Positions 36,412 to 45,289 of a DNA stretch of 64,000 bases are shown in pieces (the stretch's first letter is position 1; every line of letters starts with the position of its first letter). Origin of the DNA: Agromyces albus (GTDB lineage Bacteria; Actinomycetota; Actinomycetes; Actinomycetales; Microbacteriaceae). The notes beneath the pieces are model-generated. The model saw only the letters and a program-made list of their open reading frames with translations, made no database searches and was not told the DNA's origin. Location: contig NZ_JAUSWX010000001.1 of NCBI RefSeq assembly GCF_030815405.1, positions 2,170,001 through 2,234,000 on the forward strand. Reading direction: 5' to 3'. Both the position numbers and the translations under genes were made by a program.

Positions 36412-39311
36412 CGGAGGGCCTCCTGGGTGGCTGGGTCGAGTTCGAGGATGCGGATGCCGCGACCGGCGAGTTCCGAGCCGGGCGCGGGCAGCGCCGCGTC
36501 AGCGCCGACTCCCGCGATAAGGGTCACCCCGGCGGGAACGAGGCGCGCGGCCGCTTCCCAGAGGGCGATACCCGAGCTGCCTGGATCGTCGAGGTCGACG
36601 ACGACGGCCTTCGGGCGTTCGGCGAGGGCGGCGGCGAGGGCGACGATCGTGCGATCGGTCGCGTCGAGTGCGGCGAGCGGCGTGTCGGTGCCGAAGCGGG
36701 GTCCGTCGTCGTCGTGCCCTGCGGCCTCCGCGGCGCGATCGGTCCAGCTGCGCACGAGGGCAGGTGACGGCGCCAGGCGGTACCACGGGCGTGTCGCGTC
36801 GAGGCGTGTCGCGATGAGCTCTCCGACACTGCGGGGGCCTGCGACATCCGCTGCCGCTCCGGCGAGCGCCACGGACTGCAGCACGTCACGACTGCCGGAG
36901 GGAAGCGGATGCCCCAGCACGGCGAGCCGGCCCGAGACGGGTGCGAGCCGCCCGGCGAGCGTCGCCGCGACCACACGCCGGTCGACGGCCTCACCGCGGA
37001 TGGAGAGCAGTGCGCCCTTCGGAACCTCGACCGAGACCGGGCCGATGGGGCGCTCGGGCAGGCCGAACACGGCGAGGTCGGCGTTGACGGCCGCGGGCCG
37101 CGACGCCGCCCACGCGACCTGGTCGAGGTGGGCCCGGAGCCCCTCGCCCTCGATGTCGACGTCGGGCAACCGCTTCGCGAGCCACTTCGGCAGCCACCAG
37201 GCGGCACGGCCGGCGAGCGCCATCGCGGCGGGCACGAGCGTCATCCGCACGAGGAACGCGTCGAACGCGACGCCGACGGCGAGCGCGAAGGCGATGCCCT
37301 TGATCACCCCGGAGCCCTCGGGCACGAAGGCGAAGAACACGAAGAACATGATGAGCGCGGCGGCCGTCACGACCCGCGAGGCGTGCTGGAACCCATGCAC
37401 GACCGCCTGGCGCGGCTCGCCCGCCGGATTCTGCTTCAGCGAGCGCACGTACTCCTCGCGCATCCCCGAGACGAGGAACACCTCGTAGTCCATTGCGAGG
37501 CCGAACAGCACCGCCATCAGGAGGATCGGCAGAAAGCTCAGGATCGGGCCGGGTTGCACGTGCAGGAGGTCGGCGAACCACCCCCACTGGAAGATCGCGA
37601 CCGTCACGCCGATCGCGCCGAACGCCGACAGGAGGAACCCGAGCGCGGCCTTCACCGGCACGAACACCGAGCGGAACACCATGAGCAGCAGCACGATCGA
37701 GAGCCCCACGACGATGAGCGCGAACGGGATCAGCGCGTCGGTCAGACGGTTCGAGATGTCGATCGAGACGGCCGTATAGCCCGTCACGGCGATGGGCGTG
37801 CCGAAGTCGGCCTCGATCGACGGCGCGAGCTCTCGGATGCGTTCGACGAGGTCCTTCGTCTCGGGCGCGTCGGGGGCGCTCTCGGGGACGACCTGGATGA
37901 TCGCCGTGTCGGCGGTCTCGTTGGGCATGCCGTCGCCGACGTACGCGACGTCGTCCAGCTCGGCGATGCGAGTGCCGACGGCGTCGAGGTCGCTGAAGAT
38001 GTCGGTCGTCTGGGTGATGTCGACCGTGACGATGAGCGGGCCGTTGTAGCCGGGTCCGAACCCGGCGTCGAGCATGTCGTAGGCCTCGCGCTGCGTCGAC
38101 CCGGCGGGCTCCGACGCGCCGCTCGGGAGGTTCAGGTCGAGGCTCGCGGCGGGGATCGCGGCCGTGCCGAGCACGCCGACGACGAGCACGACGAAGACGA
38201 CGGGCGCCTTCAGCACGAGGTCGACCCAGCGACGGCCGAGGGTTCGTGTGCCGCCCTCGTCGCTCGCGTTCGCCCGGCGGTGCACTCGGCTGCCGGGCTT
38301 CGGCGCGAGCCCCCTGCCCAACACCCCGAGGAGCGCCGGCAGCAGCGTGACGGCGCCGGCGACCGCGATGAACACGGCGAAGGCCGCCGCGATGCCCATG
38401 ACGCTGAGGAACGGGATGCCGACGATGAGCAGGCCGAGCAACGCGATGATCACGGTGAGCCCAGCGAAGACGACCGCACCGCCCGCCGTGGCGACGGCCT
38501 CGGCGGCGCTCTCTTCAGGAGTGTGGCCGCGCGCGAGCTGCGTGCGGTGCCGGGAGAGGATGAAGAGCGCGTAGTCGATGCCCACGGCGAGCCCGATCAT
38601 CACCGCGAGCATCGGGGCCGTGCTCGACACGGTCGCGAACGCGGCGGCGATCGAGATGCCGCCGAACGCGGCGCCCACCCCGACGAGCGCGGTGAGCAGC
38701 GGCATGCCGGCCGAGACCAGCGAGCCGAACGTGATGAGGAGCACGACCGCGGCGAAGAGCACGCCGAAGATCTCGGTGATCGTGAGGCCGAAGCTCGTCT
38801 CCTGGAACACCTCGCCGCCGAACGCGACCGTGAGCCCGGCGTCTCGCCCGGTGTCACCGGTGGTGGTGACGGCGTCGATCGTGTCGGTCGTGACATCCGA
38901 GGTCTGGCCGTCGAACTGCACCTGGATGAAGGCGGTGCGGTCGTCGTGCGAGACCTGGTCGCCGGCGTACTCGTCGAACGGCCCGAGCACGCTCGCCACG
39001 CCGTCGACGCGCTCGAGCTCGGCCTCCATGGCCTCGATCGCACTGCGGTAGGCCTCGTCGTCGACGGATGCCCCATCGGGCGTCTCCACGACGGCCTTCG
39101 CCGACGCGCCGGCCGTCTGCGGGAACACGGCGGCGAGCTGGTCGATCGCGGTCTGCGATTCGGTGCCGGGAATCGCGTAGGACTCCTGGAGCTGGCCGCC
39201 GAGCCCGACGCCGGCGCCGACGAGGGCGCCGAGGGCGAGCACCCAGGCGGCGATGACGAGCCAGGCCCTGCGGAACGCGAAGCGACCGAGGCGGTGGAGG
39301 AGGAGGGCCAT
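36408..39311 (-). CDS. MMPL/RND transporter with C-terminal degenerate ABC-ATPase-like domain
   Basis: The 967-residue protein has two MMPL halves of about six helices each (first helix FAFRRAWLVIAAWVLALG; GIDYALFILSRHR and FGLAMDYEVFLVSGMREEY mark helix 4 of each half), with extracytoplasmic loops after helices 1 and 7. After residue about 745 a soluble tail resembles an ABC nucleotide-binding domain that has lost its motifs: SIRGEAVDRRVVAATLAGRL where Walker A should be, LAALDATDRTIVALAAALAE for the signature helix, and AVVVDLDDPGSS for Walker B. Start at 39311 is preferred over 40 extra codons upstream that cross the tetR end. It is followed by an overlapping YhgE/Pip gene. Confidence 0.88.
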   Translation of the reverse strand: MALLLHRLGRFAFRRAWLVIAAWVLALGALVGAGVGLGGQLQESYAIPGTESQTAIDQLAAVFPQTAGASAKAVVETPDGASVDDEAYRSAIEAMEAELERVDGVASVLGPFDEYAGDQVSHDDRTAFIQVQFDGQTSDVTTDTIDAVTTTGDTGRDAGLTVAFGGEVFQETSFGLTITEIFGVLFAAVVLLITFGSLVSAGMPLLTALVGVGAAFGGISIAAAFATVSSTAPMLAVMIGLAVGIDYALFILSRHRTQLARGHTPEESAAEAVATAGGAVVFAGLTVIIALLGLLIVGIPFLSVMGIAAAFAVFIAVAGAVTLLPALLGVLGRGLAPKPGSRVHRRANASDEGGTRTLGRRWVDLVLKAPVVFVVLVVGVLGTAAIPAASLDLNLPSGASEPAGSTQREAYDMLDAGFGPGYNGPLIVTVDITQTTDIFSDLDAVGTRIAELDDVAYVGDGMPNETADTAIIQVVPESAPDAPETKDLVERIRELAPSIEADFGTPIAVTGYTAVSIDISNRLTDALIPFALIVVGLSIVLLLMVFRSVFVPVKAALGFLLSAFGAIGVTVAIFQWGWFADLLHVQPGPILSFLPILLMAVLFGLAMDYEVFLVSGMREEYVRSLKQNPAGEPRQAVVHGFQHASRVVTAAALIMFFVFFAFVPEGSGVIKGIAFALAVGVAFDAFLVRMTLVPAAMALAGRAAWWLPKWLAKRLPDVDIEGEGLRAHLDQVAWAASRPAAVNADLAVFGLPERPIGPVSVEVPKGALLSIRGEAVDRRVVAATLAGRLAPVSGRLAVLGHPLPSGSRDVLQSVALAGAAADVAGPRSVGELIATRLDATRPWYRLAPSPALVRSWTDRAAEAAGHDDDGPRFGTDTPLAALDATDRTIVALAAALAERPKAVVVDLDDPGSSGIALWEAAARLVPAGVTLIAGVGADAALPAPGSELAGRGIRILELDPATQEALR

Positions 39312-39318
39312 GTGATGC

Positions 39319-39918
39319 CTATCGCGTCGAGGGGCCGTCGGCCGGGAGGAGGAGTTCGGACAAGACGGTGATGAGTGCTGCGCGCACCTCGGCGTCGTCG
39401 AACTGATGGTCTTCGTCGCGGAAGGTCGCACCCGCCACGAGCATGTACGCGGCGCCCGCGAGCGCGACGCCGAAGCGGATGTTCTCGACGACGGTGGCGT
39501 CGTCGGCGCAGATCGAGTCGGCGATGCCGCGAATGGCGGTGTTCGCGCGCTGGACGACCGGGATGTCGAGCAGCGACTGCCCCTGGTTCACGAAGGTGTG
39601 CACGGCGAGGCGGTTGCCGAGCAGGAAGTCGACGAACCGCTCGATGAAGACGGCGCGCGCCTCAGGTGAGCGACCGCCCGCGACGAAGTCGCCGAGCAGG
39701 ACCTCGAGGTCGTCGATCGCGGGACCGATCGCCGATTCGAGCAGCGCCTCTTTCGAGGCGAAGTGGTAGAGCACGCTCGACTTCGAGTAGCCGGCGTGGT
39801 CGGCGATCTGCTGCAGCGAGGTCGCGGCGAAGCCGACGGTCGAGAACTGCTCGAGGGCGACCTGTCGAAGTTCGTCGGCCGGGCGCACGCGAGACGTGGC
39901 TTGGGCATCGGTTGGCAT
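39319..39918 (-). CDS. TetR-family regulator of the MMPL/YhgE operon
   Basis: This 199-residue protein has a TetR helix-turn-helix at about 17-60 (LEQFSTVGFAATSLQQIADH, AGYSKSSVLYHFASKEALLE) and a helical effector domain. A TACGTT box on the minus strand ends six bases before the ATG at 39918, so the mRNA is probably leaderless; the GTG at 39957 lies inside the operator and is rejected. It is first in the tetR-MMPL-YhgE run, with 7 bp to the next gene, so it likely represses its own operon. Confidence 0.88.
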   Translation of the reverse strand: MPTDAQATSRVRPADELRQVALEQFSTVGFAATSLQQIADHAGYSKSSVLYHFASKEALLESAIGPAIDDLEVLLGDFVAGGRSPEARAVFIERFVDFLLGNRLAVHTFVNQGQSLLDIPVVQRANTAIRGIADSICADDATVVENIRFGVALAGAAYMLVAGATFRDEDHQFDDAEVRAALITVLSELLLPADGPSTR

Positions 39919-39933
39919 GGGTCGAACGTACCT

Positions 39934-39971
39934 TGACCGATCGGTCAGATTCTGCACGATCGGTCAGATTC
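39934..39971. promoter_or_regulatory. TetR operator with palindrome and direct repeat
   Basis: A perfect 14-bp palindrome TGACCGATCGGTCA occupies 39934-39947. Overlapping it, the 14-mer GATCGGTCAGATTC occurs at 39939-39952 and again at 39958-39971, 19 bp apart. The palindrome begins 3 bp upstream of the TACGTT -10 box (39925-39930) of the tetR gene, so a bound repressor would cover the -35 region. It is also 70 to 83 bp ahead of the rightward small gene at 40017. Confidence 0.75.
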
Positions 39972-40016
39972 ACGGATGACTCCCAGACACCGGAGTCGAA
40001 CGAGTAGCGTTGCGGC

Positions 40017-40217
40017 ATGCGCAAGTACCTCTTCAGCGGGGCCGTGCTCACGGCGATCTTCGGTGGTGTCGGCGTCGTGCGTGCCACCGCGGCCGGTCCG
40101 CGCGACTGGCGTCTTGCTCTCATGTGGGTCTCGTGGCTCGCGAGCCTCGCGATCGCGATCGGCACCGTGTCCGACGAGTCGAAGCGAGCCGAGCTCGAGC
40201 GGGAATTCCGCCAATAG
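40017..40217 (+). CDS. Small membrane protein
   Basis: A 66-residue protein with two membrane helices (YLFSGAVLTAIFGGVGVVRA and WRLALMWVSWLASLAIAIGTV) and a charged C terminus (DESKRAELEREFRQ). No family is recognised. TAGCGT at 40005-40010 ends six bases before the ATG, which supports the start and a leaderless transcript. It diverges from tetR. Confidence 0.7.
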   Translation: MRKYLFSGAVLTAIFGGVGVVRATAAGPRDWRLALMWVSWLASLAIAIGTVSDESKRAELEREFRQ

Positions 40218-40326
40218 GGGCGCCCAACGCGCGCTCCGCGGCGTGTCACTCGAAATCCGTGACGTGGTACCCGAGACTGGGACGAACGACCCGATCCGTC
40301 GTTCCGCACCACCGAGAGGGGTCACG

Positions 40327-40761
40327 ATGTTCCGCCGCTGGCGCCGCGCGAGGCTTGCCGCACAAGCCGCCGCACACGCTGCCCTTCCCGCACCGCGACA
40401 GAACGCGGCCGACTTGCGCGGCGAACACATCTTCGAGCTCCTGAACGCGAAGCTCTCCGAGTTCATCGGCCCGTCCGGCAGCTGGTCGCTCGTGCGCCGC
40501 GCCGACGGCGACACCGACCGGATCTTCCACGCGATGCTCACGCACCAGATCGCCGCGGAGCTCACTCGCTCGATCCTCGAGGAGCGCGACGCGGTCACCG
40601 TCGTCGTGCCCGCGGGCGAGGAGTCGCTCGCGCTCAGCTGGACCCCGTCGCCGCTCGTCATGTGGGCCGACCCCGTCGAGGTGCCCGCCGATTCGGATGC
40701 CGCCGAGGCCGCCGCGCTCCCCTCGATCGGCACCGCGCACGTCGAGTCCCGCGCGGCCTGA
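40327..40761 (+). CDS. Uncharacterised soluble protein
   Basis: The 144-residue protein has a basic, alanine-rich N terminus (MFRRWRRARLAAQAAAHAA) that could be an amphipathic helix, then a mixed alpha/beta region with IFELLNAKLSEFIGPSGSW and an acidic end. I recognise no family. GAGAGGGG five bases before the ATG at 40327 is a strong ribosome binding site and fixes the start against the longer open frame. It is the last gene before the biotin operon. Confidence 0.7.
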   Translation: MFRRWRRARLAAQAAAHAALPAPRQNAADLRGEHIFELLNAKLSEFIGPSGSWSLVRRADGDTDRIFHAMLTHQIAAELTRSILEERDAVTVVVPAGEESLALSWTPSPLVMWADPVEVPADSDAAEAAALPSIGTAHVESRAA

Positions 40762-40821
40762 GTCGCCCCTCCGTTCGGGCAGCTCGCCCTGCGGGCACCC
40801 CTCGGCCACGGCGCTCGTCCA

Positions 40822-40838
40822 AAATCGGCACCCGATTT
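40822..40838. promoter_or_regulatory. Inverted repeat upstream of bioY
   Basis: AAATCGG (40822-40828) and CCGATTT (40832-40838) form perfect 7-bp arms around 3 bp, about 90 bp before bioY in the 167-bp gap. It is AT-richer than its surroundings and does not match the BioQ consensus (TGAAC-N3-GTTCA). It could be an operator for biotin-dependent control; this is inference from position. Confidence 0.4.
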
Positions 40839-40928
40839 CTGTACGGCGACCGCGAGCACGGCCCTCCCAGCCCGCCGTAGCGTGAATTCCGCCGTCTCCT
40901 CGGCCAACGCTTCGACCCGGAGGACTTC

Positions 40929-41588
40929 GTGACCCGTCGCATCCCCGCTCGCGATCTCGCACAGATCGCCGTCTTCGCCGCGCTCATCGCGGCGCTCGGC
41001 CTCCCCGGCGCCCTGCCGATCGGCACGACCGGCGTCCCGATCACCTTCCAGACGCTCGGCGTGATGCTCGCCGGCGCGATCCTCGGCGCTCGCAAGGGCT
41101 TCCTCACGCTGCTGCTGTTCGAAGGGCTCGTCGCCGCCGGTCTGCCGCTGCTCGCCGGCGGACGCGGCGGTCTCGGTGTCTTCGTCGGTCCGTCGGCCGG
41201 GTACCTGCTCGGCTGGTTGCTCGGAGCCTTGGTCATCGGCTGGTTCACGGCGCGACTCCTTCCCAGGTACCGCGTCTTCCCTGCCATCTGCGCGACCGTG
41301 CTCGGCGGCATCGTCGTCATCTACGCGCTCGGCGTGCCGTGGATGGCGTCGGCCACCGGGGTGCCGTTCTGGGTCGCGCTCGGCGGCTCCACCGTCTTCC
41401 TGCCCGGCGACATCCTCAAGGTCGTCGTCACCGTGCTCGTCGCGAAGCAGGTGCATCGCGCCTGGCCCGGCCTCATCGCCATTCGCTCGTGGCCGTGGTC
41501 TCGCGCGGTCAACGCGACGACTGAGCCCGCTCCGTCGACCCCTCGTCCGGCCTCAGCCGAAGTCGCCTCAGCGCCGCACTCGGAGTGA
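40929..41588 (+). CDS. bioY: Biotin transporter substrate-binding (S) component BioY
   Basis: BioY is the membrane S-component that captures biotin for ECF-type uptake. The 219-residue protein shows the family motifs LPIGTTGVPITFQTLGVMLAGAILG and GGRGGLGVFVGPSAGYLLGW, with six membrane helices, and an extended Pro/Ser/Thr-rich cytoplasmic tail of about 35 residues. GGAGG precedes the GTG start. It opens a five-gene run ending with bioM and bioN, all spaced by 4 bp or overlapping. Confidence 0.95.
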   Translation: MTRRIPARDLAQIAVFAALIAALGLPGALPIGTTGVPITFQTLGVMLAGAILGARKGFLTLLLFEGLVAAGLPLLAGGRGGLGVFVGPSAGYLLGWLLGALVIGWFTARLLPRYRVFPAICATVLGGIVVIYALGVPWMASATGVPFWVALGGSTVFLPGDILKVVVTVLVAKQVHRAWPGLIAIRSWPWSRAVNATTEPAPSTPRPASAEVASAPHSE

Positions 41589-41592
41589 CGGC

Positions 41593-42831
41593 GTGATCGG
41601 CTGGCTCGACGGCGACGGTGAGGCGATCCGCTTCACCGGCCGCTCGTTGAGCCGTGCCGAATTGCGCCGGCTCGTGGCATCCGTCGCCGAGCAGTTCGAC
41701 CGCTCGCCGGGGCCGGTGCTCGCGCACGACGCCGACCCCGTCGCCCAGCTGGTAACCGTGCTCGCCGCGCTCGAGGCGAAGCGTGTCGTCGTCGTCGCCG
41801 ACCCCGCGCAGGCTGCTCCCGTCGTGAGTTCGCTGCCGCCCGGCACCGAGCTCGTGCTCATGACGAGCGGATCGTCGGGCAATGCCCGGCCCGTCGCCCG
41901 CACGCTCGCCTCGTGGACGGCGTCGTTCGAGCCCTTCACCGGGCTCACCGGGGCCTGCCGTGCCCGGCGCGACGACCGCACAGAGCCGCCGGTCATCGCG
42001 ATCACCGGGCCGCTGCACGTCTCGATGCAGCTCTTCGCCGCCCTGCACGCGCTCTGGAGCGGTGCGGTGCTCGTCGACGACCTCGCCGGGGCCGACCTCG
42101 TGCACGCGACGCCGACGACGCTCGAGCGTCTCGTCTCGCTCGGGCACCGCCCGCGACGTGTCGTCGTCGCGGGCAGCGCACTCCCGCCCTCGACTCTCGC
42201 ATCGGCTCGCGCCGCCGGCATCGGGGTGACCGAGTACTACGGCGCCGCCGAGCTCTCGTTCGTCGCCGCGGTCGACCACTCGCGCGACGACGCCGAGGGC
42301 TCCGGCGCGCTCGGGCCGTTCCCGGGCGTCGAGGTCGACGTGCGCGCGGGCGAACTGTGGGCCCGCTCCCCCTACCTCTCGCTCGGGTACGCCGGCGTGG
42401 ACGGGCCGTTCCGACGGGACGCGCACGGCTTCGCGACGGTCGGCGATCGAGCGGATGCCGCCCCGAACGGCAGCCTCGTCGTGCGCGGCCGCGGCGACTC
42501 CGCCGTGACCGTCTCGGGCACCACGGTGCTCGCCGAAGACGTCGAGGCCGCCCTCACCGAACTCGCGGGCGTTCGAGCTGCGGCCGTGATCGCCGTGCCG
42601 CACGCCCTGCACGGACACGTGCCGGTCGCGGTGCTCGAACTCGCCGCGTCGGCGGATCGCGCACGCATCATCACCGAAGCGCGCTCGCGCCTCACGGCGC
42701 CCGAGCTCCCCCGACGCTGGTACGCGATCGAGTCGCTTCCGCGCACGACCTCGGGCAAGGTCGCGCGCGCCGCGCTCGGCGTCGCCCTCGCCGCCGGAGC
42801 CCTCGACGACGATCGGTTCGGCCGCGCATGA
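41593..42831 (+). CDS. Acyl-CoA ligase-like (AMP-binding) protein of the biotin operon
   Basis: This 412-residue member of the ANL adenylating superfamily is short for the family (usually above 450). The phosphate-binding loop is LMTSGSSGNARPVART, without the usual lysine; EYYGAAELSFVA matches the adenine-binding motif, and PRTTSGKVAR near the end keeps the catalytic lysine. The GTG start lies 4 bp after bioY and the stop overlaps the thiolase start. The Bacillus yhfU-yhfT-yhfS cluster (BioY, ligase, thiolase) has the same content, so a role in pimelate or biotin-precursor metabolism is plausible but unproven. Confidence 0.85.
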   Translation: MIGWLDGDGEAIRFTGRSLSRAELRRLVASVAEQFDRSPGPVLAHDADPVAQLVTVLAALEAKRVVVVADPAQAAPVVSSLPPGTELVLMTSGSSGNARPVARTLASWTASFEPFTGLTGACRARRDDRTEPPVIAITGPLHVSMQLFAALHALWSGAVLVDDLAGADLVHATPTTLERLVSLGHRPRRVVVAGSALPPSTLASARAAGIGVTEYYGAAELSFVAAVDHSRDDAEGSGALGPFPGVEVDVRAGELWARSPYLSLGYAGVDGPFRRDAHGFATVGDRADAAPNGSLVVRGRGDSAVTVSGTTVLAEDVEAALTELAGVRAAAVIAVPHALHGHVPVAVLELAASADRARIITEARSRLTAPELPRRWYAIESLPRTTSGKVARAALGVALAAGALDDDRFGRA

Positions 42832-43988
42832 TCCGCACCATCGCCACCGACGCGCCCGTCATCGTCGCCGCTCGACGCACCGCCGTGGCCACCGCCGGCC
42901 GCGGATTCGCAGGCCACACCGTCGACGCGCTCGCGGCGCCCGTGCTCGCCGCCGCCGCGGCATCCGTCGCGCCCGCGGGCATCGCCGTCGACGACGTCGT
43001 GCTCGGCAATTGCCTCGGCCCAGGCGGCGACGTCGCGCGCATCTCGGCACTCCGCGCTGGGCTCGGCCACGGCGTTCCGGGGGTCACGGTCGACCGCCAG
43101 TGCGGCTCGGGACTCGACGCGGTGATGCAGGCCGCCTCCCGTGTGCGCGGCGGCGACGCAGAGCTCGTGCTCGCCGGCGGCGCGGAGTCGGCCTCGACGG
43201 CGCCATGGCGGTACTGGCCACCCGAGACCGGCGACGGAGCGCCGACGCGGCGCTACGAGCGAGCCCCCTTCGCCCCCATCGGCACTCCCGACCCCGAGAT
43301 GGGACCCGCCGCCGACGACCTCGCCGCCCGATCGGGCGTGACGCGCGAGCGCCAGGATGCCTGGGCCGCCCGTTCGCACCGCCTCGCCGCGGCAGCGCAG
43401 GCATCCGGCGCCTTCGACGCCGAGATCGTGACACTCGACCGGATCGCCGCCGACGACCGCCCGCGCGATCGACTCGACGAGCGCACGCTCTCGCGGTTCC
43501 ACCCCGCATTCGGCCCCGACGGCACGGTCACGGCGGGCAACTCGTGCGGCATCTCCGACGGCGCCGCCGCGATGGCCGTCACGACCGAGGCCGTGCGTCG
43601 GCGTCTCGGGCTCCCCGGCCTGCGCGTGATCGCCGCCGCGACCACCGGGTCCGATCCCGCGCTTCCCGGGATCGGGGCGGCACCGGCGATCCTCCGGGCG
43701 CTCGAGCGGTGCGGGGCATCCGTCGCCGACCTCGGCTTCGTCGAGATCACCGAGGCCTTCGCCGCACAGCTGCTCGCGGTGAGCGACGCCGTCGGTCTCG
43801 ATGAGGGAACGATCTCGGGCGACGGCGGCGCGATCGCGCTCGGGCACCCGTGGGGCGCGTCGGGGGCGATCCTCCTGGTGCGGCTCGCGGCCCGGATGCA
43901 CGCCTCAGACGACTCGCGGCTCGGTCTGGCAGCATGTTCGATCGGTGGCGGGCAGGGCGTGGCGATGATCGTGGAGCGGGTGGCATGA
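42828..43988 (+). CDS. Thiolase (acetyl-CoA acyltransferase family) of the biotin operon
   Basis: The 386-residue protein has the thiolase active sites: nucleophile C92 in VDRQCGSGLDAVM, the NEAF-like variant ITEAFAAQLL, GHPWGASGA with the catalytic His, and CSIGGGQG with the second Cys. The first residue of the usual N-E-A-F motif is T here. Thiolases form or split 3-oxoacyl-CoA. ATGA overlaps on both sides couple it to the ligase and to bioM. As in the Bacillus yhfS-yhfT-yhfU set, linkage with BioY points to a biotin-related acyl-CoA pathway. Confidence 0.88.
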   Translation: MIRTIATDAPVIVAARRTAVATAGRGFAGHTVDALAAPVLAAAAASVAPAGIAVDDVVLGNCLGPGGDVARISALRAGLGHGVPGVTVDRQCGSGLDAVMQAASRVRGGDAELVLAGGAESASTAPWRYWPPETGDGAPTRRYERAPFAPIGTPDPEMGPAADDLAARSGVTRERQDAWAARSHRLAAAAQASGAFDAEIVTLDRIAADDRPRDRLDERTLSRFHPAFGPDGTVTAGNSCGISDGAAAMAVTTEAVRRRLGLPGLRVIAAATTGSDPALPGIGAAPAILRALERCGASVADLGFVEITEAFAAQLLAVSDAVGLDEGTISGDGGAIALGHPWGASGAILLVRLAARMHASDDSRLGLAACSIGGGQGVAMIVERVA

Positions 43989-44665
43989 GCGTGATCGAGT
44001 TCAGCGGGGTCGAGCACTCCTACGGCGAGCGGCCGGTGCTGCGCGGCGTCGACCTCGTGCTCGGCGAAGGCCGCATCGGCATCGTGGGCGCCAACGGATC
44101 GGGCAAGTCGACGCTCGCCCGCATGATCAACGGCCTCGTCACTCCCGACCGAGGCACGGTCACCGTCGACGGCCTCGACGTCGCGCGGCAGGGACGCGAG
44201 GTGCGCCGCCGGGTCGGATTCGTGTTCACCAATCCCGACAACCAGATCGTCATGCCGACGGTCTCGGAAGACGTCGCGTTCACCTTGCGCAAGAGCGGGC
44301 TGTCGAAGCCGGTTGTCGCGGAGCGGGTGTCCTCGACGCTCGAGCGTTTCGGGCTCGCCGCCCACGCCGAGCACCCCGCGCATCGCCTCTCGGGCGGGCA
44401 GAAGCAACTGCTCGCGCTCGCGTCGGTACTCGTCGCCGAGCCCTCCGTCGTCGTCGCCGACGAACCGACGACCCTGCTCGACGCTCGCAACGCGCGCCTC
44501 ATCGGCGAGATGCTGAGCTCGCTCGAGCAGCAGGTCGTCGTGGTCACGCACCAGCTCGAGCTCCTCGACGGCTTCGACCGGGTCGTCGTCATCGATGATG
44601 GCCGCATCGTCGCCGACGACACTCCGGATGCCGCGCTCGGCGCCTATCGGAGCCTCATCGCATGA
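43985..44665 (+). CDS. bioM: Biotin ECF transporter ATP-binding subunit
   Basis: This 226-residue ABC ATPase powers biotin uptake with BioY and BioN. Walker A is GANGSGKST (35-43), the signature RLSGGQKQ is at about 134-141, Walker B VVVADEP at about 155-161, and the ECF-type Q-loop reads FVFTNPDNQIV. The start overlaps the thiolase stop and its end overlaps the bioN start by 4 bp. Confidence 0.94.
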   Translation: MSVIEFSGVEHSYGERPVLRGVDLVLGEGRIGIVGANGSGKSTLARMINGLVTPDRGTVTVDGLDVARQGREVRRRVGFVFTNPDNQIVMPTVSEDVAFTLRKSGLSKPVVAERVSSTLERFGLAAHAEHPAHRLSGGQKQLLALASVLVAEPSVVVADEPTTLLDARNARLIGEMLSSLEQQVVVVTHQLELLDGFDRVVVIDDGRIVADDTPDAALGAYRSLIA

Positions 44666-45255
44666 TCGGCCTCTACGTTCCCGGGAGCACCCTCGTGCAT
44701 CGTGCACCCGCGCTCGCCAAGCTCGGGGTGCTCGCCGTCACGATCTCCGTGATCACGGTGCTCCAGGAGCCATGGCAGCTCGCCGCAGCCGTGGGCGGCG
44801 TCGGCGTGCTCTTCCTCGCTGCGCGCATCCCGCCGCACATGGTGTGGCGGCACGTCGTGCCGATCCTGTGGCTGCTCGCGATCGCGGTGCCCGTGCAGGC
44901 CCTGTTCGCCGGGTGGACGGCGGCGCTCATGATGGGAGGTCGCGTCGCGGCATCCGTCGCCCTTGCCGCACTCTTCACCCTCACGACGACCGTCTCCAGC
45001 GTGCTCGACGCGTGCCAGCGGCTCCTCCGGCCGTTCCGGCGCTGGATCGACGGCGACCGCGTCGGCCTGCTGCTCGCCCTCACGATCCGCTGCGTGCCGT
45101 TGACCGCAGAGATCGTGCGCGAAGTGATCGAGGCGCGGCGTGCGCGAGGAGCGACCGGGTCGCTCACGGCGCTCGCGGTGCCCGTGATCGTGCGATCGCT
45201 GCAGTCGGCCGAGGCGCTCGGCGAGGCGCTCGTGGCGCGCGGCCTCGATGACTGA
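44662..45255 (+). CDS. bioN: Biotin ECF transporter transmembrane (T) subunit
   Basis: A 197-residue EcfT/CbiQ-type membrane protein with about five helices. The two Ala-Arg-Gly coupling motifs that contact the ATPase are present as EARRARGAT (about 149-157) and EALVARGLDD at the C terminus. It begins with MIGLYVPGSTLVHR, a typical EcfT opening. It completes the BioY-BioM-BioN transporter. Confidence 0.93.
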   Translation: MIGLYVPGSTLVHRAPALAKLGVLAVTISVITVLQEPWQLAAAVGGVGVLFLAARIPPHMVWRHVVPILWLLAIAVPVQALFAGWTAALMMGGRVAASVALAALFTLTTTVSSVLDACQRLLRPFRRWIDGDRVGLLLALTIRCVPLTAEIVREVIEARRARGATGSLTALAVPVIVRSLQSAEALGEALVARGLDD

Positions 45256-45289
45256 GAGCCGGTTGGCACAGTCGTGACATGATCGCGGT

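Noticed and set aside
36909..39371. 820-codon plus-strand frame opposite the MMPL gene
   Set aside because: The product is dominated by Arg, Glu, Asp and His and mirrors the codon pattern of the real transporter gene.
39919..39957. Upstream GTG start for the TetR gene of the MMPL operon
   Set aside because: It would begin inside the operator and add residues without family support; a -10 box lies just before the ATG at 39918.
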